Below are positions 54,919 to 63,729 of a stretch of 64,000 nt of DNA, piece after piece. The number at the start of each line of letters is the position of its first letter. Within the stretch, counting starts at the first letter, position 1. The notes under the pieces were generated by a model, which worked only from the letters and a program-made list of their open reading frames with translations, was not told where the DNA came from and made no database searches. The stretch is taken from NCBI RefSeq assembly GCF_004339665.1, contig NZ_SMMU01000006.1:50616-114615 (forward strand), in the 5' to 3' direction. The stretch is from Azotobacter chroococcum. Its GTDB lineage: Bacteria > Pseudomonadota > Gammaproteobacteria > Pseudomonadales > Pseudomonadaceae. A program made the translations under genes and the position numbers.

Positions 54919-56400
54919 ATGACCACCGTCCGCACCCGCATTGCGCCGTCGCCGACCGGCGATCCGCACGTCGGCACCGCCTACATCGCCCTGTTCAACC
55001 TGTGCTTCGCCCGTCAGCACGGCGGCCAGTTCATCCTGCGCATCGAGGATACCGACCAACTGCGCTCGACCCGCGAGTCGGAGCAGCAGATCTACGACGC
55101 CCTGCGCTGGCTGGGCATCGAATGGGACGAGGGCCCGGACGTCGGCGGCCCGCACGGCCCGTACCGGCAGAGCGAGCGCGGCGCGATCTACAAGAAGTAC
55201 TCGGACGAGCTGGTCTCCAAGGGCCATGCCTTCCCCTGCTTCTGCAGCGCCGAGCGGCTCGACGAAGTGCGCGCGCGGCAGATGGCCAACAAGGAAACCC
55301 CGCGCTACGACGGCCACTGCATGCACCTGGCGCCTGAAGAGGCGCAGCAGCGTATCGCCGCCGGCGAATCCCACGTGGTGCGCATGAAGGTACCGAGCGA
55401 AGGCGTCTGCACGGTGCCGGACCTGCTGCGCGGCGACGTCGAGATCCCCTGGGACCGCATGGACATGCAGGTGCTGATGAAGGCCGACAGCCTGCCCACC
55501 TACTTCCTCGCCAACGTGGTCGACGACCACCTGATGGGCATCACCCACGTGCTGCGCGGCGAGGAATGGCTGCCCTCGGCGCCCAAGCTGATCAAGCTCT
55601 ACGAGTATTTCGGCTGGGAGCAGCCCAAGCTGGTGTACATGCCGCTGTTGCGCAATCCGGACAAGAGCAAGCTGTCCAAGCGCAAGAACCCCACCTCGAT
55701 CACCTTCTACCAGCGCATGGGCTTTCTGCCCGAGGCGATGCTCAACTACCTGGGCCGCATGGGCTGGTCGATGCCCGACGAGCGCGAGAAGTTCACCCTG
55801 GACGAGATGATCGAGCACTTCGACATCCAGCGCGTGTCCCTCGGCGGGCCGATCTTCGACATGGAGAAGCTCTCCTGGCTGAACGGCCAGTGGCTGCGCG
55901 AGCTGTCGGTCGAGGCCTTCGCCGCCGAAGTGCACAAGTGGGCGTTCAACCCCGAATACCTGATGCAGATTGCTCCGCACGTGCAGGGCCGGGTGGAAAC
56001 CTTCAGCCAGATCGCCCCGCTGGCCGGCTTCTTCTTCGCCGGCGGCGTGCCGCTGGACGCCAGGCTGTTCGAGCACAAGAAGCTTTCGCCCGACCAGGTC
56101 CGCCAGTTGCTGCAACTGATCCTCTGGAAGCTGGAAGCGCTGCGCCAGTGGAACAAGGACAACATCACCGCGATCATCCAGAAGACCAGCGAGCACCTCG
56201 GCTACAAACTGCGCGACGCCATGCCGTTGATCTTCCCGGCGATCACCGGCCACGCCAGCTCGGTGTCGGTGCTCGACGCCATGGAGATCCTCGGCGCCGA
56301 CCTGACCCGCTTCCGCCTGCGCCAAGCCATCGAACTGCTCGGTGGAGTGTCGAAGAAGGAGAACAAGGAGTGGGAGAAGCTGCTGGGCGAGATCGCCTAA
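54919..56400 (+). CDS. gltX: Glutamyl-tRNA synthetase
   Basis: A 493-residue class I synthetase charging tRNA-Glu. The HIGH-type motif is [17 protein letters not shown] and the KMSKS-type motif is [12 protein letters not shown] zinc-like cysteine cluster ([12 protein letters not shown]) and the C-terminal anticodon-binding domain follow. Length is normal. It is the last core gene before the transposase remnant and the secretion island. Confidence 0.96.
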   Translation: MTTVRTRIAPSPTGDPHVGTAYIALFNLCFARQHGGQFILRIEDTDQLRSTRESEQQIYDALRWLGIEWDEGPDVGGPHGPYRQSERGAIYKKYSDELVSKGHAFPCFCSAERLDEVRARQMANKETPRYDGHCMHLAPEEAQQRIAAGESHVVRMKVPSEGVCTVPDLLRGDVEIPWDRMDMQVLMKADSLPTYFLANVVDDHLMGITHVLRGEEWLPSAPKLIKLYEYFGWEQPKLVYMPLLRNPDKSKLSKRKNPTSITFYQRMGFLPEAMLNYLGRMGWSMPDEREKFTLDEMIEHFDIQRVSLGGPIFDMEKLSWLNGQWLRELSVEAFAAEVHKWAFNPEYLMQIAPHVQGRVETFSQIAPLAGFFFAGGVPLDARLFEHKKLSPDQVRQLLQLILWKLEALRQWNKDNITAIIQKTSEHLGYKLRDAMPLIFPAITGHASSVSVLDAMEILGADLTRFRLRQAIELLGGVSKKENKEWEKLLGEIA

Positions 56401-56476
56401 AGCTAATGTCACCTCAACGCTCAATGGACGGATAAAGCCGGCGCAGCTTGATCCGGGCATCCGGGGTAGTGAACTG

Positions 56477-57110
56477 TCAGTTGACCCGGGTGCCGAGGTG
56501 GTTGCGATGGCGCTGCCAGGCAGCCACTTCGGCACACACGGTTTCGATGCAGTCGATACGCCGTTTCAGACACTGGCCAATCAGCACCTGGAGTTCAATC
56601 TCGGCCATCTTCAGCCAACTGCCATGCCTGGGCGTGTAGACAAACTCGAAGCGTTCTCGCAGGGCCCGTGCCTCTTCAGGAGGGAATGCCTCGTACAGGG
56701 AACCGGCGCTGTGGGTGTTGAGGTTGTCCATGACCAGAGTGATGCGCTCGGCGTCGGAGTAAGCCTCGGCGATGGCCCGGACCATGCACCACCCGGCCAG
56801 CGGTTCGCAGGCCATGAACACATTGCAGCTGCCCCACCGCACATACTCGTAGTCCTCCCGGGCCGGCCGGCTGGGTTCGGCCTCGATGGGCGAGCGTACC
56901 TGGCCGATCAACTGCCGCGGCGTCTCGTCCATGCAGACCACGGGATGGGCCGGGTCATGGGGCGGCTGTAGACATCGAGCACCTGCTCCATGGCCGCCAC
57001 GAGTTCCCCGCTGGCCTTCGGCGGGATTACCCAGCCAACCTCACGGCTTGAGTCCGTTTTTTAGCACCTGGCGCACCGTCTCATGGATCGCTTTCGGTTT
57101 GTCTATGCGT
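56477..57110 (-). pseudogene. Broken IS630-family transposase
   Basis: The 3' two thirds read as an intact DDE domain (VVCMDETPRQLIGQVRSP, LVMDNLNTHSAGSLYEAFPP, TPRHGSWLKMAEIEL), with the expected acidic residues of IS630 transposases. Upstream, GWVIPPKASGELVAAMEQVLDVYSRP is in a different frame, requiring a one-base shift near 56962. A TGA interrupts the preceding VRQVLKNGLKP, and the N-terminal DNA-binding part is missing. So the element is a remnant. Clear terminal inverted repeats are not seen. It marks the junction between core genome and the type I secretion island. Confidence 0.8.
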
Positions 57111-57182
57111 GGTGAATCTTTCAAAAAAATGCTGCCACTGACCATTAGTTTCGAATAGTGGCGGACGATTGTTTTGTATTTT

Positions 57183-58553
57183 TTAAAAACTGGTGTTGTT
57201 TACTGGAGCGTTTGAGTAGTCGGTATAGGCCCGGAGTTGCATTATGTCCTCATCGCTGAGAGTGCCTACCGATGCTTTCAGTTTCAGAGAAAAAATAATC
57301 GAATCATAAATTGTCTTGGCGCGCTCTCTGATGGATGAAGATAGCTGCTCTTGCGCGTTGAGAACGTCCACGGCGGTTCGTACGCCAACACCATAGCCAA
57401 GCTTGCTGGCCCGCAAGGACTCTTGACTGGATGTAACTGCCGAATAGAGAGTCTCGATTTTTTTTGCGCCAACCACTGTGTTTATGAAGCCTTCCCGTGC
57501 CTTTTCGATGGATTCTTTCCTGACATCATCCAGCTTCTGATGCGAGGCAGCCTGTGCATGCTTCGCTTCTCGTACCTTGGACTGGACATAGCCACCTTCA
57601 AATATGGGCACTGTCAGCAACAATCCAACATAAGAGTCGTTTGTACGCTGTCCCGGGCCTGTCTCCTCAAAGCTGGACATAGTGCCGGACTGGTCGTCCA
57701 AGTTGGCGCTGGCAGTGAACTCCAATCTTGGGTAATGACCTGCTTTATTGTAGTCAAGCTCGGCCGAGGCGATCTCCGTCGAAAAATTCTGAATTTGTAC
57801 CTCAAGGTTGGAGGTGGCGGCCTGATCCAGCCAGGTTTTCAGGGTCGCTGGTTGTGGGGGTAGAAGCTTGATGGTGTTCCGTAGAGGTTGAATAAAATCC
57901 ACCGGATCTCCAGTCAGGACCTCCAAGGCCTTGCGCTTCAGTTCAAGGTCGATTTCAGCCTGCATGACTTTTACAGAAACCAGTTCATATCTGGACTCTG
58001 CATCATAAACGTCATTGGCAGTGACTGTGCCGATTTCGAAGCTTTTCTTCGCCTGGTCCATGAATTCGAAAGTGGCCTTTTTCTGCGCTTCATAAGCCCT
58101 CAGACTGTCCTGGGCATAGAGCGCCTCAAAAAAGGCCTCGACTACTCGCAGTCGTAGTTCTTGTCGTGCAAGTTCCAGTTCAATCTCTGCCTGCAGGGCT
58201 TCCCGTTTTCCCTTGCGGAAAAGCGCCATTTTTTCAGCGTCGAACAGAGGTTGTAGCAGTTTTACTTCATAATGCTCCTGATAATAGTCGGCAGAATTTT
58301 CCGAGGTCTGCGAGTCGACTTTCTTTTTTTGGTAAACTTTTTCATACGATCCTCTAAGCTCGACCCTGGGAAGCAGCCCTGCGAAACCCTGGTCTTTCGC
58401 TTCGCGCTTGGATAAATATGTTTGAATGGCTTCTTGGTACTTGGATTCCTTTTCCAAGGACTTTTGATAGACGTCATAAACATCCATTGCCATTCCAAGC
58501 TCGGGCATCCATGTCAAGCCAACTGCGAGCAGTCCTAATAGATACCTGGCCAC
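57183..58553 (-). CDS. TolC-family outer-membrane channel of T1SS
   Basis: A 456-residue outer-membrane efflux protein. Two TolC repeats are recognisable, with long coiled coils (REALQAEIELELARQELRLRVVEAFFEALYAQDSLRAYEAQKK) and the second-repeat YVGLLLTVPIFEGGYVQSKVREAKHAQ and LGYGVGVRTAVDVLNAQEQL. I start at the GTG at 58553, which gives a signal peptide (ARYLLGLLAVGLTWMPELGMA) after AGGA; a TTG at 58586 overlapping the protease gene is the alternative. It is the last gene of the island operon and should complete the ABC/HlyD channel across the outer membrane. Confidence 0.88.
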   Translation of the reverse strand: MARYLLGLLAVGLTWMPELGMAMDVYDVYQKSLEKESKYQEAIQTYLSKREAKDQGFAGLLPRVELRGSYEKVYQKKKVDSQTSENSADYYQEHYEVKLLQPLFDAEKMALFRKGKREALQAEIELELARQELRLRVVEAFFEALYAQDSLRAYEAQKKATFEFMDQAKKSFEIGTVTANDVYDAESRYELVSVKVMQAEIDLELKRKALEVLTGDPVDFIQPLRNTIKLLPPQPATLKTWLDQAATSNLEVQIQNFSTEIASAELDYNKAGHYPRLEFTASANLDDQSGTMSSFEETGPGQRTNDSYVGLLLTVPIFEGGYVQSKVREAKHAQAASHQKLDDVRKESIEKAREGFINTVVGAKKIETLYSAVTSSQESLRASKLGYGVGVRTAVDVLNAQEQLSSSIRERAKTIYDSIIFSLKLKASVGTLSDEDIMQLRAYTDYSNAPVNNTSF

Positions 58554-58563
58554 ACATCCTCGC

Positions 58564-59811
58564 TCAATCGAAATATCCACAGGCAATTTTATTTTTCTCA
58601 GGCAGGGGCTTTGCTAGAGAGCAAATCCTGCTCTTCAGTTGAGTTGCAGTCAGTTTGGGCTCTGCCTGCAGGATTTTTGCGGCGAGGGCTGAAATCTTAG
58701 GTGCGGCAAAGCTTGTGCCGTGCAGCATTTTGCTGTTCCACATGAAGTCTCGTCCGAGCACGGGGTCGGCTTTGGCTGCAACATCAACATTGGTCCCGTA
58801 GTTGCTCTTGGTGGACACTTTGCCTGTTTCATTGACTGCTCCAACAATCAAAACATTGGGTAGCCTGAACGAGGCAGGGTAGTGAGGTGTTGCATCAATA
58901 TTTTTGCCTTCATTTCCGGCGGCTATTACAAATAAGATTTCTGGAGCGGTTTCGATTGCTCGGGATATTATCGTCCATGGCTCCTTGGCTCGGGGATCGC
59001 TGCTGCCTATGGACATATTGGCGATCTTGATGCCTTTGCTCTGCAAGTCCTGTATTAGTAGCTGGAATCTTCTAGGGTCAACTCCTGGGAAGCTATATGG
59101 CACAAGGCTTATCGTTTCTTTGCCATTTTCCAGCAAGACGCTTGCCACTGATGTGCCATGGCGCAAAGGATCAAACGGCCCTCTCTTGATTGGGTCCACA
59201 TCATATGGACGATCATCCATTTCCCTGAAGTCATATCCCAAGATATTGCCCTGAGCGTCTCTTGCTAGCGCTCGAGCAATCTCTGGAAGGAGATAGTTTA
59301 CACCGGAGTCTACAAGGGCGACTTTGACGCCAAAATGGCTCGCGGAGTCGGGTACTGGTGGGTTTAAGTCTTCGCGATAGCCTGTCCTGTTGAGTCCTTT
59401 TCCTAGCCAGTGGATTCTTTCGGCTTTGCCAAAAGCGTCATATTCGATCTCACGACCTTCCAGTGCCAGGCAGTTGTTATCAAACTTAGCAGATACCGAT
59501 GCTCTAACTCCCTTTTCCGTTTTTGTATAGAGCTCGTATAGTCGGGCACCCGAGCGGATATCTCGTTCGTACATTCTGATTAGATCGCCATTTCCCTGCT
59601 GGAGATTTACATAGCCAATCGAGTGTCCTCCTCCCAGGCGAAGTGCGCCTTTGGAGACTTCCTTTCCGGGCGGTTCCGATTGCATGCATTTGGCCGATAC
59701 TGACCTTAGAAAATGTTCGTGCTCATTTTCTGTAGCCGCTGTCAGTGCTGTGCTTAGGCAGGCAGCCATTAACAGGAGATTGGTACGGCACATAGCTTTT
59801 TGACCGATCAT
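58564..59811 (-). CDS. Subtilisin-like (S8) exported protease
   Basis: A 415-residue serine protease precursor. A Sec-type signal peptide (MCRTNLLLMAACLSTALTAA) is followed by a 130-residue N-terminal domain that includes the conspicuous EIEYDAFGKAERIHWLGKGL. The catalytic domain has Asp168 (VALVDSGVNY), His218 (LRHGTSVAS), the oxyanion Asn300 (VIAAGNEG) and Ser367 (HGTSFAAPKIS). All residues needed for activity are present. It is fused into the operon: the start overlaps the HlyD stop (59808-59811). Because it is Sec-exported it probably acts in the periplasm or outside, perhaps trimming the Tyr-rich substrate. Confidence 0.87.
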   Translation of the reverse strand: MIGQKAMCRTNLLLMAACLSTALTAATENEHEHFLRSVSAKCMQSEPPGKEVSKGALRLGGGHSIGYVNLQQGNGDLIRMYERDIRSGARLYELYTKTEKGVRASVSAKFDNNCLALEGREIEYDAFGKAERIHWLGKGLNRTGYREDLNPPVPDSASHFGVKVALVDSGVNYLLPEIARALARDAQGNILGYDFREMDDRPYDVDPIKRGPFDPLRHGTSVASVLLENGKETISLVPYSFPGVDPRRFQLLIQDLQSKGIKIANMSIGSSDPRAKEPWTIISRAIETAPEILFVIAAGNEGKNIDATPHYPASFRLPNVLIVGAVNETGKVSTKSNYGTNVDVAAKADPVLGRDFMWNSKMLHGTSFAAPKISALAAKILQAEPKLTATQLKSRICSLAKPLPEKNKIACGYFD

Positions 59812-61148
59812 GGCTCTCGCATTCCCTCGTTCACGACACGCATGACCGGAAACAACAAGTATTCAACTAGTCGGCGCTGGCCAACCTTGATATCTGCCTC
59901 CACGCTCATTCCGGGCATCAGGCGAAATGCTTCAGGCAGGTTCTTCAGTGCATTGTCGGTAATTTCTATTCGGGCAAGATAGAATTGCTCGGTCTCAGTC
60001 GATACGCTGGACACGTTGCTCTCGATATCCTTGTTGTTGCCTTTGCTGGACTCTGAGTCCTTGTCAAACGAGTCATAAGTTATCGAATCAAGCCGACCAT
60101 GCAGAAAGCCATGCTTCTGAAAAGGGGCGCTGTCCAGCTTTATATCGACCGGCATGCCGGATGAGATAAAGGAAATGTCTGTGGCTGCAACACGCACATC
60201 CACAAGGCTGGGAGTTTTGGCAGGAATCAACTTCATTAGTACGTCAGTTGGGCTGACCATTGTGCCCACAGCCGTATCCGACATCTCCACAACTATGGCA
60301 TCCTCGGGGGCAACAAGCACGACCGACGAATTTTCAAAGCTCGCCTTGGCTGCTTCTTGTCGGGCTTCGCGCAAGTTTCTTTCTGCCTGAATACGGCTAT
60401 CCATTTTCTTGACACGCCATTCTTCTGCGTATCCTTCTCGCTCGGCTATAACCTTCTTCAGTTCATAGCGTGTTTTCATCAATTCTCCGCTGGTTTCGGA
60501 GTGCTGTGTTTGTGCTTTGATCCGGTCTTGAGTCGCCTTGTGCCAATTGAGGCGGGATCCGTAGTTCTCTTTATTGACCAGATCGTCCCACATTTTTTCT
60601 ATGTCGGAGGCGATTTTCAGTTGCTCTTTGAGCATCGGTAGTCGAGAGGAGAGTTCCGCGGCTTTTTCACGCAGACCGGCTTCTTGCTCACGATACTTTT
60701 CTATCTTGAACTTGAATTCCCGCAGTTCTGCAGCAAGCATATCGGCGTGCGGACTGTTGCTTTCAGACACTTCCGTGGGTAAATTTTCACCCTTCAAGAC
60801 AGCATCCAGGCGTCTAATCTCCTCCTGATAGCTATCGACTTTTTCCAGGAACTTATTGAGTTCCGATTCAGAAACGGTTGGATCTAAAGTTAGTACCGCA
60901 GCACCTTTTGTCACTCGATCGCCAACACTGACGTGAATCTGCTTTATCAGGGATTTTGTCGAAGGGCGAAGCACTATTCTCGGTTCTTGCAGGACTGTTT
61001 TCCCGCGTCCGGAAATGACTCGATCGACCTCAATCATTGAGACAAGTAGTATTCCGCCGAGAACGAGAGCGCCAAAGGTATAGAGCAGAAATGATCTTGG
61101 GCTTTTTTCAACCATGTTGATGCGGCTATCGGTCGCCTGCTTGTCCAT
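59808..61148 (-). CDS. HlyD-family T1SS periplasmic adaptor
   Basis: A 446-residue membrane fusion protein: cytoplasmic N-terminus, one helix (SFLLYTFGALVLGGILLVSM), a biotinyl-lipoyl-like half (GKTVLQEPRIVLRPSTKSLIKQIHVSVGDRVTKGAAVLTLDPT), a long coiled coil, and the closing half with MPVDIKLDSAPFQKHGFLHGRLDSI and RLMPGMSVEADIKVGQR. It bridges the ABC transporter and the TolC-like protein. I take ATG 61148, just after the ABC stop; an ATG at 61166 overlapping that gene is possible. Its stop overlaps the protease start. Confidence 0.9.
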   Translation of the reverse strand: MDKQATDSRINMVEKSPRSFLLYTFGALVLGGILLVSMIEVDRVISGRGKTVLQEPRIVLRPSTKSLIKQIHVSVGDRVTKGAAVLTLDPTVSESELNKFLEKVDSYQEEIRRLDAVLKGENLPTEVSESNSPHADMLAAELREFKFKIEKYREQEAGLREKAAELSSRLPMLKEQLKIASDIEKMWDDLVNKENYGSRLNWHKATQDRIKAQTQHSETSGELMKTRYELKKVIAEREGYAEEWRVKKMDSRIQAERNLREARQEAAKASFENSSVVLVAPEDAIVVEMSDTAVGTMVSPTDVLMKLIPAKTPSLVDVRVAATDISFISSGMPVDIKLDSAPFQKHGFLHGRLDSITYDSFDKDSESSKGNNKDIESNVSSVSTETEQFYLARIEITDNALKNLPEAFRLMPGMSVEADIKVGQRRLVEYLLFPVMRVVNEGMREP

Positions 61149-61150
61149 AT

Positions 61151-63265
61151 TTAATGCCGCCCCCATAAAGCACGATAGGCAACATTGTCACTTGTTAGGC
61201 GTTCATGTTTTCCAGAGGCAATCACTCTGCCATCATCGAGGAAGTAAACAATATCTGCCTGGTTTGCAACAAATTCTCGGTGGGTAAGAAAGATTGTTGT
61301 CCTTCCACGTCTGGCGTTGATGATGTTGGAAACGAGCATATGCTCCGTTGAAGGATCAAGGTCGCCAGTTACCTCATCAAGTATCAGGAGCGCAGGGTCT
61401 CGAACAAGCGCTCTTGCCAATGCCAATCGGCTTTTTTGGCCAGATGACAAGTTTGCGCCATCATCGCCGATAATCGTATCGTATCCTCGCGGAAGCGCTT
61501 GAATGGCATCATGGATACAGGCCATGCGAGCAGCATTCTGGATGCGGTCAAGCGTGATTTTTTTATCCCAGGATGCGATATTGGCTTGAACGCTTCCTCT
61601 GAATAGGCCTGTTTCGTGCGTTACGATTCCTATTTGCTGACGCATATGCTCAAGGTTCAGTTCGCGCAGGTCGCTCCCGTCCATGCAGATCAAGCCAACT
61701 TGTGGTGAGTTCAGGCCCAGCATGAGATTCGTCAGGGTTGTTTTTCCTGCTCCTGACTTTCCTACTACTGCAATAATCTCGCCTCTCGGAAATTTCGCAT
61801 CAATCATCAGTTGGAATCTGGAGTCGCGTCCATAGCGGAAAAATACCTTTTTGAACTCCAGTGCACCTGTGATTTTCTTTCTCAGCTTTTCCTGGTTGTT
61901 CATCGGAGCAACTGGAACATTGCGGGAAATATCTTGCCAACGTTTTTGTATGTTCTTGAGTTCCCGCAGATCCCGCAGGAACATGGGAAGTTTGGCTAGA
62001 GGGCCAGTAAGGCGGCGCATCAGGATATTGCACGCAACCAAGGCTCCAACCGTCAGGCTCGACTGCATAACCATTGCTGCACCGACGGCGAGCATCAGGA
62101 TGTTTCCCGATCGTTCGATGAAGGCGGTTCCTGAGCGAACGAATGCTTCACTGTCATCCTTTGCCTGGCGAGCGTTTTCTGCAGACGTAATGCTTTCACA
62201 GTACTCTGTGGTCCTGTTTCCCATGAGGCCAAGCATTTTTATGGCATGAAGATGCGTCAAGCTCTCGATGAGAAGGGACTCTTTTCTTTCTAGGTTGTCC
62301 TGACTTTCTTTGCCTTTTTTATCGACTTTTTCGCCGCAATAAAAAGCGAACCCAATCTGGAACAGGCACGTTGCTATGGCAACACATGTCAAAATCCAGT
62401 TTATCCACAGTAATACTGCAAGAAATATAAAGGCAAATACATATTCAACCGAAGCGATGGATATATGGCGAAGTAGCCTTACTAATCTTTCGGATTGTCT
62501 GTTATCATGTATCCATGCTCCGATGGAGCGACTTTCATATATCTCGGAGGGGATCGCTGTGGTATGACTAAATGTCGCGGCAGATGCATCTCTGCCGACG
62601 GACTTCGTCATCCTGTTCATGAAAACTGTTCTGATGTACTCAAAAGTGCCTTCAAAAGCGATCAGGAATATCGCGCCAACTACTAGTGCAGTTAAGGTGG
62701 ACCAGGCGCGGTACGAGACTACCTTGTCAAGGATCAGCATGAAGAAGAATGGACTTGCCAGCGATAGCAGGCTGACCATAAAGCCGGAAAATAATACAGG
62801 ACTCAGTAGGTGCTGATATTCCCGAAACGCCCTTGTGAGATCGCTGAACGTATGCGTGGAGGGTTTGGCATTATTATCTATCGATTGCGCTTCGTGTAGC
62901 AGAACCCCAAGACCTGTCCATTGTGACATGAATTGGTTTTTTGTTACATTTATACTCCCGTCTCTTGCCAGTGGGTCAAAAAGATCGACGTGAGCAATTT
63001 CTCCATTTTCATATTCGAAGCCAAGTGGAACTACCCAGTTGCCATTTGCCAGTTGGGCAAGAGCCTTTTCGCCTGAACTGATGAGTTCGGAGAGTTTTTC
63101 GAACTCCATGTTGTCGAGGGATGCACTCAGTCCATCGACAGAGAATGATCGCGCACTATCCACTGCTATTACTGCAGAGGACAAATCATTAACCAACTGT
63201 TCATCAAAGCCTTTGGTAGGAAAAATAAAGGCCAAACAGTCTTGCAAAGATTTATTGTCTGTCAA
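61151..63265 (-). CDS. T1SS ABC transporter with degenerate C39-like domain
   Basis: A 704-residue half-transporter of the HlyB/LapB type. Residues 1-130 form a C39-peptidase-like domain: SLQDCLAFIF may mark the old cysteine site, but the histidine position of active peptidases is replaced (GNWVVPLGFEYENGEIAHVDLFDPL), so it is a non-cleaving C39-like domain that would bind substrate. The six-helix membrane domain spans about 150-430. The ATPase domain has Walker A VVGKSGAGKTTL, signature LSSGQKSRLAL and Walker B LLILDEVTGDLD. The start is TTG 63265, with AGGA eight bases before it. Confidence 0.9.
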   Translation of the reverse strand: MTDNKSLQDCLAFIFPTKGFDEQLVNDLSSAVIAVDSARSFSVDGLSASLDNMEFEKLSELISSGEKALAQLANGNWVVPLGFEYENGEIAHVDLFDPLARDGSINVTKNQFMSQWTGLGVLLHEAQSIDNNAKPSTHTFSDLTRAFREYQHLLSPVLFSGFMVSLLSLASPFFFMLILDKVVSYRAWSTLTALVVGAIFLIAFEGTFEYIRTVFMNRMTKSVGRDASAATFSHTTAIPSEIYESRSIGAWIHDNRQSERLVRLLRHISIASVEYVFAFIFLAVLLWINWILTCVAIATCLFQIGFAFYCGEKVDKKGKESQDNLERKESLLIESLTHLHAIKMLGLMGNRTTEYCESITSAENARQAKDDSEAFVRSGTAFIERSGNILMLAVGAAMVMQSSLTVGALVACNILMRRLTGPLAKLPMFLRDLRELKNIQKRWQDISRNVPVAPMNNQEKLRKKITGALEFKKVFFRYGRDSRFQLMIDAKFPRGEIIAVVGKSGAGKTTLTNLMLGLNSPQVGLICMDGSDLRELNLEHMRQQIGIVTHETGLFRGSVQANIASWDKKITLDRIQNAARMACIHDAIQALPRGYDTIIGDDGANLSSGQKSRLALARALVRDPALLILDEVTGDLDPSTEHMLVSNIINARRGRTTIFLTHREFVANQADIVYFLDDGRVIASGKHERLTSDNVAYRALWGRH

Positions 63266-63282
63266 CCCTTGAGTTCCTGCGT

Positions 63283-63305
63283 AAAAAAAGGGGGCCCGGG
63301 CCCCC
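63283..63305 (-). terminator. Terminator between small gene and ABC transporter
   Basis: The 16-base palindrome GGGGGCCCGGGCCCCC (63290-63305) is followed on the minus strand by seven Ts. This strong intrinsic terminator lies 17 bases after the stop of the small 84-residue gene and before the transporter start, so secretion genes would be transcribed by partial read-through or from their own promoter. Confidence 0.85.
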
Positions 63306-63322
63306 AGAAAATTTCAGGTCAA

Positions 63323-63577
63323 TCAGTTGAAGTTTGGAGAACCCAGTTGCTTGGCATCCCGGGTTTTCAGGACTCCGTCCTTGAGCAATTTGTCAATCAG
63401 GCCCTGCAGGGAGGGCATGCTGTTTGCAAAGCCTTCAATCGGAATGTTCAGGGAAAGCGTTTGCGTCAGTTCTGGCTTGGCATCCTTCGAGGCCTTGCGT
63501 TGAACGCCAAATACAATCCTGACGACCCCTGCTCCGACTGAAACTTCACTTACAGCATCAACAAAAAGATGTTCCAT
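63323..63577 (-). CDS. 84-residue orphan protein of T1SS island
   Basis: A soluble-looking protein with no signal peptide: MEHLFVDAVSEVSVGAGVVR, a strand-rich first half (RIVFGVQRKASKDAKPELTQTLSLNIPIEGF), then a helix (SMPSLQGLIDKLLKDGVL). I start at ATG 63577, which has AAGGA eight bases upstream; an ATG at 63592 would add five residues but has no ribosome-binding site. I do not recognise the family. The place between the tyrosine-rich protein and the transporter suggests a cytoplasmic helper such as a secretion chaperone or regulator for this system. Confidence 0.6.
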   Translation of the reverse strand: MEHLFVDAVSEVSVGAGVVRIVFGVQRKASKDAKPELTQTLSLNIPIEGFANSMPSLQGLIDKLLKDGVLKTRDAKQLGSPNFN

Positions 63578-63619
63578 CGATTTATCCTTCATGTCTGAAA
63601 TAACCAGCGCTTAAATATT

Positions 63620-63646
63620 CCAGCATGATCCGATCGGTCATGCTGG
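63620..63646 (-). terminator. Hairpin upstream of 84-residue gene
   Basis: CCAGCATGA / TCATGCTGG, a perfect 9-bp stem with a 9-base loop, in the gap between the Tyr-rich gene and the 84-residue gene. The minus-strand flank AATATTT is only mildly T-rich. It could be a second terminator or attenuator. Confidence 0.5.
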
Positions 63647-63673
63647 AGCATTTATTCAGTAGGCAGCCTCGAT

Positions 63674-63705
63674 GGTCACTCATGGAGTTGCGTCCATGAG
63701 TGACC
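63674..63705 (-). terminator. Perfect 13-bp hairpin after Tyr-rich gene
   Basis: GGTCACTCATGGA and TCCATGAGTGACC form a perfect 13-bp stem with a 6-base loop, 25 bases after the stop of the Tyr-rich gene. No T-tract follows. It may stabilise the 3' end of an abundant mRNA or regulate read-through into the 84-residue gene. Confidence 0.5.
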
Positions 63706-63729
63706 TGCTGCAATGTAGTAATTTTCTAT

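Noticed and set aside
56477..57110. Functional insertion sequence
   Set aside because: Frameshift near 56962, an internal stop, a missing N-terminus and no clear terminal inverted repeats; it is a remnant.
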